Assembly: GCA_028281045.1 (NCBI GenBank)
Contig: JANQKP010000001.1
Coordinates: forward strand, 62,001-126,000
DNA length: 64,000 nt
Source of the DNA: Candidatus Altimarinota bacterium
Lineage (GTDB): Bacteria > Patescibacteriota > Gracilibacteria > UM-FILTER-43-11
Direction of reading: 5' to 3'
This document shows, one piece after another, positions 34,908-43,336 of the stretch. Every line of letters begins with the position of its first letter. The first letter of the stretch is position 1. The notes beneath the pieces are model-generated. The model was not told the DNA's origin and searched no databases. It saw only the letters and a list, made by a program, of their open reading frames with translations. A program made the position numbers and the translations under genes.

Positions 34908-37900
34908 ATGAATTTAAACCCTTTCCCATTCAGAAGAAAACCAGATGGCACAGGATTGCCTGAGTCTGAGCGTGCCCTATTTGCAAAGCAGGTGGCTGGT
35001 AAGCTCAATGAGTACGAACCTATTATAGGGGTGAATGGAGATACTTCAGATTTCATGTCTCATGAGGGTCGTTTAGACGTGTCACACACTCTTCTGCAAG
35101 AAATGGTTTCTCCAGAAGAGGCAAAGGATAAAAAATACGACCTTGTTCTTGTTTATAACCCTGCTTCAGGGAAAATCACCTTTGGTGATGAGGTTTTAGG
35201 TTGGGGAGAGGATGATCTCTATATGAGAGAAGATTTCCAAAAGCTGAAACAAGAAATTAATATTGTAGCGGCCAGCAGCTTATCTGATGGAAATCAGTCA
35301 GATTTAGTTACACCATTAGTTGAAAAAGCTTTTGTAGGATCAACGCATGGAATGATGCCAGATAAAGTTTGTCTTGAACTTGTTTCCCAGCTTATTGGTA
35401 AGGGTAAAAAGGTTTGTCTGGTGGTTGAACAAGCGCATCATTTTATACCGAGCAACGGAGACCAAATGGCTTCTCCTGAGCGGGTGTCAAATGAGGCCCT
35501 TGTGCTTGATTTAGTAAGAGGCGACTTCAGACGTAATCCAGGAAGCCATATCATTCTTATCGATCGCAAAAATAAGCTCAATGGAGATATAACAGAGCAT
35601 ATTCCTTTTGTTTCTATTCCGCCTACCAATGAGGCCGATGTTCATCCAATACTCTCTGGCACTATCAAGGATCCAGAAGAGATGAAAAAAGCCCTTGTAC
35701 TGGCTAGAAGAACCAGAATTAGAGACTTAATGAACTTAACCACTGAGTTCAAAGATGATCCAAAGAATCTATTGGAAAGATTAGTACGTTTTAAAGAAGA
35801 GCAAGTGGTAAAAATGGCCGGAGGCGCTGTTAAGTGTCGTATTGAAAAATACGACGAAAGCATGGTTGCCATGCCAGATGAAGAACTTGAGTTTTGGAAT
35901 GGGGTGGCTAAATCTATGATAGAAAAACCAGATACAACTCCTCAAGGAGCCTTGCTTATGGGTTCTCCAGGGGTAGGTAAAAGCGTCAGAGCACGCTACA
36001 TGGCCAGTCTTCTAGGAATGCCGTTCTTACAGGTAAAAAACACCTCTAGTGGCGGACTACGCGGAGTTAAAGAAGATCGAGTGACTGCTGTACTTGAAGC
36101 AGCAATACGAGTAAAACCTTGTGTAATATTTTGGGATGAAATCGATAAAGCTTTCCCAAGAACGGAAGGGATGATCGAAGGATTTTCTAGTAATGACGAT
36201 GAAGAGGTGGCAGCAAAACTACAAACCATGTTAGATAGTGAAGAAATGCAGGGGGTTATTTTTGTTGCAGGAGTGAATAATCCTGAAACGATGAATGAAG
36301 CTCTGCTTCGTAGTGGACGTTTTGGAATAAAAATTGCTTGTCTTGTTCCAAAAACAGACAAGGAGCGCATGGATGTGTTTAAAGCTGTGTGGAATCAATT
36401 GCCAAGTGCTCGTGAAATCAATATGCCAACTAAAGCTATACTGCAACTTGTGGCGCAAGCTTCAGACCAGGCAACTGGTGCAGATTACAAAGAGCTTATA
36501 CAAAATGCTATAAGAGATTTAGATGTAGGTAAGTATAGCGATATTAATCAGGCCATTATTTATCATTTAAGCGTATTCCGTTTTGCTAAAAACGATCGTT
36601 TTAGAGCCATGGAAGACAAGGCGCTAGAGATGCATTCAGCTCCTTTCCTTTTAGATGGGGAATCGATTGAAATAAGCGAGAATTTCCAAGAGATTTTAGG
36701 AGCCCTTCAGATCATAGAAGATGGTAAAGCACAACTTGATGAAAAAGAGGCTCTTATCGATCAAAAGATAGAGCAATTAGGAGTAAAATCAGCTCAAGTT
36801 GAAGCCTCTAAGCTAGAACTTAATGAGCTCATTGAGCAACATGCACAAGTTATGCTGTCTGCAGATGCAGACCTGCAAGATCGCAGAAATAGATTGGATA
36901 CTGAAATTGCCCAAAAAAGAAAAGAGCTTGATGATGAAGAGCAGGCGCTTGCTGACCTAAGGCAGACGCTTGAAGATGAGCTCGCTTCAATGGGTGAAAA
37001 AGTAAGCGAAAGAGTAAATGAATTACTGATTGAAGAACGTGCTAAGCTGGCCGAAATTCAACTGGAGTTAAACGATATAGAAGCAGGCCTAGGCTTTAGA
37101 TCAGCTGAATTAGAAAATAGGGCTACTTCTTTAGACGAGCTCAATGCTTTAATTCAGCAAAGAGAGCGAGAGCTTGCCGACTTTAAAAACACTTTAAATG
37201 CCCTTGAGGCCACCATAAAAGCGCTTCAGAAAGAGCTTGAAAACAAGCTCAAAGGGGCTATTGGTGAACACGAGGCAGCACGTCTGCGTGAAATGCTTGA
37301 GGCAGTGGAGGCGCAGAAGAAAGAGCTGGCTGAAAAGCGCCAAGCAGAAGCAGCTAAAGAAAGAGAGTTTAGAAACCTACAAATGCGCCAAGCGGGTTAC
37401 ATTACTTCTGTAGGCCAGATCCCAAGGTTGGTTCAGAAAGCTTTCTTTGAACTTTTCTTTAAGGTAATTAAAGACATCAGGCAGTTTGCAGATAAAATGG
37501 GGCAACAGGGAGGAGCTATGATCCAAGAACATCTGAATAGAGAGTTTGCTGATAAAAGCCTGCTTCCTAACAATAACGATGGAAGCAAGGTATCTATACT
37601 GATTCTAAAAGTTAAAAAGAATAGCGCTGAAGATATGGAAATCACAGGAGATGTTATTTTTGATCTTGGGTTCTATGTTCCATCTATATTGAGAAACGAT
37701 CTCAATCTTTTAAAAGGGAAGGATGGACGCAAAAACAATTGGACGATTACCGCTAACGGAAGACAGGGGGGTGGAACAAGGCTTGCTATTAAAGGTTTAA
37801 GATTAGATCAAGAAGTTCTATCGGGAAGTGGTGACCTCATTCATATGCTAGGCAAGCTTGGTCAGTATCACGAGGCATATAGTGGTAAAATCCATTATAA

Positions 37901-38930
37901 ACCTGAATTCGATGTTCACGCAGTCGTAGGGGAATTGGTTGAATTCAAGCCAAGTATGTTATTACTGGATTACGAATTCGTAACAAAAATGACAGAACGC
38001 ATTATTGCCAGTCAGTTTGCCCCTTGGGAACATAAGAAATCTTCAAAATTTAAGGTTGAAACTACGGCAGATAGGGAAGAGGTAGCCAACTTATTTGCGG
38101 AGCTAATAAGAGTACTGCGAGATGGTGAAAAGCAATTAGAAGACCTTATTATTTTCCTTGGAGAAGCCGAGGCAGAAAGATGGATCAGCCAAGTAAGTAC
38201 ACTGGCTGAGTATAAAGATCTACTGAGTAGGATTGTGCACATTAAAAATCAATATCTGCACCTGAGTGAGTATGGAATAACTAGCTTAAGCGACAAGGCT
38301 TGCTATGAACGTATGCACAAGATGCTCATTGATAGTCTTCCCAGCGATGAAAAAGCCATTGAAATCGATAGTAGTAATAGTAGAGTTAAAATACTTAGAA
38401 AAGGTCAGGGCATTAAGCACACTTATTATTCCTTTCACAACACTTATTATACAGAACTAGAAATTACGCCAAAGCCTACAGGGCTATCTATTAGTGCTGA
38501 TAAACGTGAGCTTGATATGAATCAGGAGCGCTTAGCTAGATTGGCTAGTTACATCAACGGTGTAAGAAAGGATGGTCTGCCGACACGTGTAAGAAATGGG
38601 GAAATTAGCCTTGGCCTAGAAAAGGATAAGCTTAGAAGTGTTTATGATGAATTTTATAAGCAATTAGGAGTTAAGTTCCCAGCAAAGTATGTGGTTGATA
38701 AAAAAGGTGAAACCATTCATGTAGAACTAAGAAGCGATAGAACACCAGTTTCATTCAAGCTGGAAATGCAAGATAACTGTATTCGTATTTTTGATTACGA
38801 TTTCTCTAGGTGTAGTGATCAGTCTGAAGCAACAAAAAGAAGGGTTATAGGAGAGGTTATTCATACAGATCTTCGCAGTGTTTTCACCCCTATACTAGAG
38901 GAGGTTTGGGGTAGGGTTTCTAGCAAGTAG
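34908..38930 (+). CDS. Large Ycf46-like AAA+ ATPase with a long coiled coil
   Basis: 1340 residues. An N-terminal non-catalytic domain (about 1-310) is followed by an AAA+ module: Walker A GSPGVGKS (about 352), Walker B CVIFWDEIDKAF (about 405), sensor VNNPE and arginine finger LLRSGRFG (about 467). The N-domain/AAA+ pattern resembles Ycf46-type ATPases. Residues about 600-830 form a coiled coil (KEALIDQKIEQLG, RQTLEDELASMGEK and many similar). The last 500 residues are a mixed region I do not recognise. It is the third gene of a tight cluster and would act as an oligomeric remodeller. Confidence 0.85.
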   Translation: MNLNPFPFRRKPDGTGLPESERALFAKQVAGKLNEYEPIIGVNGDTSDFMSHEGRLDVSHTLLQEMVSPEEAKDKKYDLVLVYNPASGKITFGDEVLGWGEDDLYMREDFQKLKQEINIVAASSLSDGNQSDLVTPLVEKAFVGSTHGMMPDKVCLELVSQLIGKGKKVCLVVEQAHHFIPSNGDQMASPERVSNEALVLDLVRGDFRRNPGSHIILIDRKNKLNGDITEHIPFVSIPPTNEADVHPILSGTIKDPEEMKKALVLARRTRIRDLMNLTTEFKDDPKNLLERLVRFKEEQVVKMAGGAVKCRIEKYDESMVAMPDEELEFWNGVAKSMIEKPDTTPQGALLMGSPGVGKSVRARYMASLLGMPFLQVKNTSSGGLRGVKEDRVTAVLEAAIRVKPCVIFWDEIDKAFPRTEGMIEGFSSNDDEEVAAKLQTMLDSEEMQGVIFVAGVNNPETMNEALLRSGRFGIKIACLVPKTDKERMDVFKAVWNQLPSAREINMPTKAILQLVAQASDQATGADYKELIQNAIRDLDVGKYSDINQAIIYHLSVFRFAKNDRFRAMEDKALEMHSAPFLLDGESIEISENFQEILGALQIIEDGKAQLDEKEALIDQKIEQLGVKSAQVEASKLELNELIEQHAQVMLSADADLQDRRNRLDTEIAQKRKELDDEEQALADLRQTLEDELASMGEKVSERVNELLIEERAKLAEIQLELNDIEAGLGFRSAELENRATSLDELNALIQQRERELADFKNTLNALEATIKALQKELENKLKGAIGEHEAARLREMLEAVEAQKKELAEKRQAEAAKEREFRNLQMRQAGYITSVGQIPRLVQKAFFELFFKVIKDIRQFADKMGQQGGAMIQEHLNREFADKSLLPNNNDGSKVSILILKVKKNSAEDMEITGDVIFDLGFYVPSILRNDLNLLKGKDGRKNNWTITANGRQGGGTRLAIKGLRLDQEVLSGSGDLIHMLGKLGQYHEAYSGKIHYKPEFDVHAVVGELVEFKPSMLLLDYEFVTKMTERIIASQFAPWEHKKSSKFKVETTADREEVANLFAELIRVLRDGEKQLEDLIIFLGEAEAERWISQVSTLAEYKDLLSRIVHIKNQYLHLSEYGITSLSDKACYERMHKMLIDSLPSDEKAIEIDSSNSRVKILRKGQGIKHTYYSFHNTYYTELEITPKPTGLSISADKRELDMNQERLARLASYINGVRKDGLPTRVRNGEISLGLEKDKLRSVYDEFYKQLGVKFPAKYVVDKKGETIHVELRSDRTPVSFKLEMQDNCIRIFDYDFSRCSDQSEATKRRVIGEVIHTDLRSVFTPILEEVWGRVSSK

Positions 38931-38931
38931 T

Positions 38932-39966
38932 CTACTCTGCGTCCCAATCGGTTCCAAAGACTTGAACCCAGTAACAATTCACTCCGTTACTATCGCAGGC
39001 CCTTCCAACACCTAGGTCTAAATAAATATTAGAAAGGATATTATTGCGGTGCCCGACGCTGTTCATCCAGCCTTCCATGGCTTCTTCTGGAGAATGATAA
39101 TTCCACCCAATGTTTTCACCTACGCTTTTATTGTACCCTTGGGCTCTAGCGCGTCTTTGCGCAGTGTCTCCATTTAAAGAAGTGTGATCAAAGTAGTTAT
39201 TTTCTTGCATGTCTTCAGCATGCACCAGGGCAGCCGCATTAAGCTTGGTATCCAGTTTTAAAGCAATAACCCCTACCTTAGCTCTTTCAGCGTTTACTAA
39301 CTCTAAAATATCTTCTTGGTAGTTTTCGTAATCGTCTTCGGAAACAAATAGAGTTTTATCATTGGTGTCTACGAGATCATCATTCATGTAAATCAGGCGT
39401 CCATTGGGTTTAAAGTCCATGAAACTTGTGATGATTCTTGCCATTTCACCACGGGTGATTAAGCGGTGTGGATCAAAGCTGTTTCCAAAGGCGAGATTAT
39501 TCTCTTGAGAGTGATATAAATAAGGTGCGGTCCAATCTCCATCTACAGAATCATAGGTCAGCTCAAACATCTTAAAGATGATAGAAAGCGCTTCTGCATA
39601 AGAAATATTATTGGCAGGTTTAAAGGTGCCATCTTGGTAACCTCCAACCACTCCAATTTCTTTTCCGGTGCACACGGAGTCTGCATACCACTGAGAGGTG
39701 TCTACATCGTTAAAACACTTATTGCCATCATAACTTGGTGTAATGCGTTCTATATTACTACCAATAACAATCTTTAAAAACTCAGCTCGGTTGATTAAAT
39801 TATTAGGCCTATAAGTTCCATCGTTATAACCTCCTACAATGCCATCATCGATCAATCTTTCTATATCCGTTTTGTAGGCATTTGAAGAAACGTCTGAAAG
39901 TGAAACAGCCAAAGTCATTGAAGGAAGTAGAAGTAGACCTGCAATGATAGAGATGGCTTTTTTCAT
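38932..39966 (-). CDS. S-layer homology and CAP-domain exported protein
   Basis: 344 residues. Signal peptide, then three SLH repeats (about 22-190: LIDDGIVGGYNDGTYRPNN, GVVGGYQDGTFKPANN, RLITRGEMARIITSF). A C-terminal CAP/SCP-like domain follows (about 215-340: LVNAERAKVGVIALKLD, HAEDMQENNYFDHT, VGENIGW, VGHRNNILS). SLH repeats attach proteins to the cell wall; bacterial CAP domains have varied or unknown activity. It is convergent with the AAA+ gene with one base between stops. Confidence 0.93.
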   Translation of the reverse strand: MKKAISIIAGLLLLPSMTLAVSLSDVSSNAYKTDIERLIDDGIVGGYNDGTYRPNNLINRAEFLKIVIGSNIERITPSYDGNKCFNDVDTSQWYADSVCTGKEIGVVGGYQDGTFKPANNISYAEALSIIFKMFELTYDSVDGDWTAPYLYHSQENNLAFGNSFDPHRLITRGEMARIITSFMDFKPNGRLIYMNDDLVDTNDKTLFVSEDDYENYQEDILELVNAERAKVGVIALKLDTKLNAAALVHAEDMQENNYFDHTSLNGDTAQRRARAQGYNKSVGENIGWNYHSPEEAMEGWMNSVGHRNNILSNIYLDLGVGRACDSNGVNCYWVQVFGTDWDAE

Positions 39967-39970
39967 AGGC

Positions 39971-41335
39971 TTATTTTACCCAAACGGTTTTAATATTACA
40001 GAATTCTTTGATTCCGTAATGACTGAGCTCGCGTCCAATTCCAGATTTCTTTTCTCCTCCAAATGGAAGGCGAGGATCTGATTTTACAAAGCTGTTGATA
40101 AACACCGCTCCAGCATCGATTTTCTTCGCCATTGCTTTGGCTTTTTCAGTATCTTGAGTATGAATAGAGGCTCCTAGTCCAAATTCAGTATCATTAGCCA
40201 CTTCAATCGCTTCTTCTTCGCTTTTTACGGCAATAATCGCTGCTGCAGGTCCAAAGGTTTCTTCATCGTAAAGTGGCATTCCTTTTTTAACGCCTTTTAC
40301 AATGGTTGGTTCATAAAAGGCTCCTTTATCGCCCCAGCGTTTACCACCGGCTACAATTTCAGCTCCTTTTTCTACAGATTCATTCACTTGTCTTTCCACT
40401 TCAGCCACGGCTTTTTCATTCACCAGTGGTCCAAAGTTGGTGTTTTCATCCATAGGGTCTCCAACCACAAAGGATTCATACTTGGCTTTGTATTTTTCTA
40501 CGAATTCATCCAGTACATCTTCCATAACAATAAAGCGTTTAGCCGCAATACAGCTTTGTCCGCTGTTTTGGAAGCGACCTGTAGAGGCCATGTCGCAAGC
40601 AGCAGTGATTTCAGCATCAGAAAGCACAATAAACGGATCTGAGCCTCCAAGCTCTAGAACCGTTTTTTTGATTTCTTCACCACATACTTTAGCCACTTGA
40701 GATCCGGCATATTCACTTCCGGTTAAAGTTGCGGCTTTAACGCGATCATCGCGAAGTACCACTTCTACTTTAGAAGATCCAATGAGCATGTTTTGGAATA
40801 CTCCTTTAGGGAAGCCTGCGGCATCAAACATTTCTTCCATAGCCTCAGCACACTGTGGCACATTGCTTGCGTGTTTAAGCAGCCCTACATTTCCCGCCAT
40901 AGCGGCAGGAGCAATAAAGCGGAACGCTTGCCAATATGGATAATTCCAAGGCATTACAGCGACTACAATTCCAATAGGATCAAATTGTACGTAGCTTTCA
41001 GAGGCATCGGTTTCAATCACTTCTTTTTTCAGAATCTCTTCAATGTTTTCAGCATAGTATTCACACACCCACGCACATTTTTCTACTTCAGCAATTCCTG
41101 CATTAATGGGTTTACCCATTTCAATCGCAGCGTATTCGGCGTATTTTCTAGCATTGTCTTTTAGATGCTGTGCAAGATTTAGCATCAGTTTGCGACGCTC
41201 GTCGTAAGACGTGTCTTTCCAGGTTTCAAAGGTGCTTTGAGCCTGCGCAATCTTAGCTTCAATTTGCTCAGGAGTTAGTTCATCAAATGTTTTTACCGTT
41301 TCTCCGGTGGCAGGGTTAGTCGATGCAATAGGCAT
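39971..41335 (-). CDS. NAD(P)-dependent aldehyde dehydrogenase (succinate-semialdehyde type)
   Basis: 454 residues. Catalytic Cys in FQNSGQSCIAAKRF, catalytic Glu in LELGGSDPFI, cofactor region in VMPWNYPYWQ and GSEYAGSQV, and LPFGGEKKSGIGRELSHYGI near the end. The closest named group is the succinate-semialdehyde/aldehyde dehydrogenase (GabD/YneI) type, but substrate cannot be proven. It lies 18 bases downstream of an acetolactate synthase-like gene on the same strand, so the two are probably co-transcribed. Confidence 0.93.
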   Translation of the reverse strand: MPIASTNPATGETVKTFDELTPEQIEAKIAQAQSTFETWKDTSYDERRKLMLNLAQHLKDNARKYAEYAAIEMGKPINAGIAEVEKCAWVCEYYAENIEEILKKEVIETDASESYVQFDPIGIVVAVMPWNYPYWQAFRFIAPAAMAGNVGLLKHASNVPQCAEAMEEMFDAAGFPKGVFQNMLIGSSKVEVVLRDDRVKAATLTGSEYAGSQVAKVCGEEIKKTVLELGGSDPFIVLSDAEITAACDMASTGRFQNSGQSCIAAKRFIVMEDVLDEFVEKYKAKYESFVVGDPMDENTNFGPLVNEKAVAEVERQVNESVEKGAEIVAGGKRWGDKGAFYEPTIVKGVKKGMPLYDEETFGPAAAIIAVKSEEEAIEVANDTEFGLGASIHTQDTEKAKAMAKKIDAGAVFINSFVKSDPRLPFGGEKKSGIGRELSHYGIKEFCNIKTVWVK

Positions 41336-41353
41336 GATATGAATGGTTACTTA

Positions 41354-42997
41354 TTAATCGATACATTTTTTATTTTTCAGTCCTTCGGTGAGCACTCTGT
41401 GGTTTTCAGAGTAATCAATCGGTACTTCAATCAGGTGAACACCACCTTCTTTAAAGGCGGCTTCAATCATTTCCGTGAGATCTTCTGGTTTTTCAACCAG
41501 GTGACCTTTGGCTCCATAGCTCTCCGCGTATTTCACAAAGCTTGGGTTGTGGTAATCCAGGCCAAAGTCAGTGAAGCCCATACCAGCTTGTTTCCATTTA
41601 ATCATTCCATAGGCGCTGTCATTTAAAATCAGCACCACAAGGTCTAGGTTCATTCTCACCGCGGTTTCCAGTTCTTGGCTGTTCATCATGAACCCACCGT
41701 CTCCAGCCACCGCAAGTACTTTGCGGTCTGGGTGAACCAGTTTTGCTCCAATTCCAGAAGGCAGTCCAGCTCCCATAGTCGCCAGAGCGTTATCTAAAAG
41801 AATAGTGTTTTGCTGATAAGCGATGTAATGGCGTGCAAACCAAAGTTTGTACATTCCATTATCCAGACAAACAATACCATCTTCAGGCATCACCTTGCGT
41901 ACATCGGCCACAATACGTTGTGGGTACATCGGGAAGCTATCGTTATCTGTATTTTCCTTAATTTGAGTCTGTACTTCTTCACGAACCCGCATGAAGTAAT
42001 CAAAATTCCAATGATCTTGCTTAGAAATATCTTCTTTAATCTGCCAAATCGCGTTAGCAATATCTCCAACCACCTCAAGTTGTGGGAAGTAGATCTGATC
42101 TACCTCTGCCGAGAAGAAATTGATGTGAATCACATCGCGTCCATCTCCTTTTTCCATGAAGAATGGTGGTTTTTCAATCACATCATGACCTACATTAATA
42201 ATCAGGTCTGCTTTATCTACGGCGCAGTGCACATAATCTCCAGAAGAAAGCGCTGCGGTTCCTAAATAAAGGTCATGACGTTCATCGACCACTCCTTTCC
42301 CCATTTGAGTATCAAAGAAGGGGATACCGGTTTTATCGATAAGCTCTTTCAGCATTTTAGAGGTGAGCTTACGATTAGCCCCAGCCCCAATCAAAATCAA
42401 AGGACTTTTAGCCTTTTCAATCATTTCAACCGCCTTTTTAATCGCCTTCGTTTCAGCGACTGGGCGACGAATAGGGCAAGGCTCTATGAGTGGTGCATCT
42501 ACATCTTCTTCGGCAATATCCTCTGGAAGCTCCAGGTGAACTGCTCCAGGGCGCTCTTCTTCAGAAAGTTTAAACGATTTAGCCACAAGCGATGGAATAT
42601 TGTTCCCATTCACCACCTGTTTCGTGAATTTCGTCAGAGGGCGCATCATTTCTACGATATCAACGATCTGGAAAGATCCCTGCTTACTCTTTTTAATCGG
42701 TTTTTGCCCGGTGATCATCATCATAGGCATGGCTCCAAGCTGCGCGTAGGCAGCAGCGGTCACAAAATTGGTGGCCCCAGGCCCTAGGGTTGAAATACAA
42801 ACCCCTGCTTTTCCTGTGAGGCGCCCATAAGTCGCGGCAATAAAGCCAGCGGCTTGTTCATGGCGCGTCACCACAAGTTCAATATCAGATTCTCGAATCG
42901 ATTCTAGAAAATCGAGGTTTTCCTCTCCAGGAATACCAAAAACGTATTTCACGTCATGCGCTTCTAGCGCTTTTACAAATAAATCAGAGGCTTTCAT
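41354..42997 (-). CDS. Acetolactate synthase-type thiamine diphosphate enzyme
   Basis: 547 residues. TPP-enzyme order: N-terminal pyrimidine-binding domain with the catalytic Glu in VVTRHEQAAGFIAATYGRLTG, a central domain (LILIGAGANRKLTS), and a C-terminal pyrophosphate-binding domain with AVAGDGGFMMNSQELETA and LILNDSAYGMIKWKQ. Length and motifs fit AlsS-like catabolic acetolactate synthase; no regulatory subunit gene is next to it. Another TPP decarboxylase or ligase of the same superfamily remains possible. Confidence 0.88.
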   Translation of the reverse strand: MKASDLFVKALEAHDVKYVFGIPGEENLDFLESIRESDIELVVTRHEQAAGFIAATYGRLTGKAGVCISTLGPGATNFVTAAAYAQLGAMPMMMITGQKPIKKSKQGSFQIVDIVEMMRPLTKFTKQVVNGNNIPSLVAKSFKLSEEERPGAVHLELPEDIAEEDVDAPLIEPCPIRRPVAETKAIKKAVEMIEKAKSPLILIGAGANRKLTSKMLKELIDKTGIPFFDTQMGKGVVDERHDLYLGTAALSSGDYVHCAVDKADLIINVGHDVIEKPPFFMEKGDGRDVIHINFFSAEVDQIYFPQLEVVGDIANAIWQIKEDISKQDHWNFDYFMRVREEVQTQIKENTDNDSFPMYPQRIVADVRKVMPEDGIVCLDNGMYKLWFARHYIAYQQNTILLDNALATMGAGLPSGIGAKLVHPDRKVLAVAGDGGFMMNSQELETAVRMNLDLVVLILNDSAYGMIKWKQAGMGFTDFGLDYHNPSFVKYAESYGAKGHLVEKPEDLTEMIEAAFKEGGVHLIEVPIDYSENHRVLTEGLKNKKCID

Positions 42998-43069
42998 TTT
43001 TTAGGGTTAGTTTCAAAGAAGAGTGTAACTCTCCTTTAGTTAAAAAACGGTAGTTAAGGCAACAAAAGG

Positions 43070-43225
43070 CTAGGCTTCGCTCTCTTGCTTGTGATTATTG
43101 ATATCACCGCAAGAGCAAGCCATAAGCTCCTGTCCAGACTTTGCGCAGTCTTCTGGCGCAGCCTGACAAGTTCCTGGTTCCTCAGAGGCACCATGACATT
43201 CACCCGTACATATGTAATGATCCAT
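43070..43225 (-). CDS. Small Cys-rich protein, 51 aa
   Basis: Encodes a 51-residue protein starting MDHYICTGECHGASEEPG with six Cys (C6, C10, C20, C27, C36, C38) arranged as two CxxxC/CxC groups plus single Cys, and several His. The pattern suggests a small metal-binding (zinc-ribbon-like) protein. From memory, comparable YxCTGxCxG small proteins occur in CPR genomes. It lies in the gap between the acetolactate synthase and exporter genes. Confidence 0.65.
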   Translation of the reverse strand: MDHYICTGECHGASEEPGTCQAAPEDCAKSGQELMACSCGDINNHKQESEA

Positions 43226-43336
43226 TTCTTCTTGTTAAAGATTCGCGTTCTATTATAATCAATGTCCCTGCATTTTCAGAGGTTTATACATTGATTTTTC
43301 GCCTTAAAAATGGTAAAATAATAAGATTAAAATACT

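Noticed and set aside
41810-42787. Long plus-strand frames opposite the acetolactate synthase-type gene
   Set aside because: Shadows of a conserved TPP enzyme; the translations are His/Phe-rich and lack any motif.
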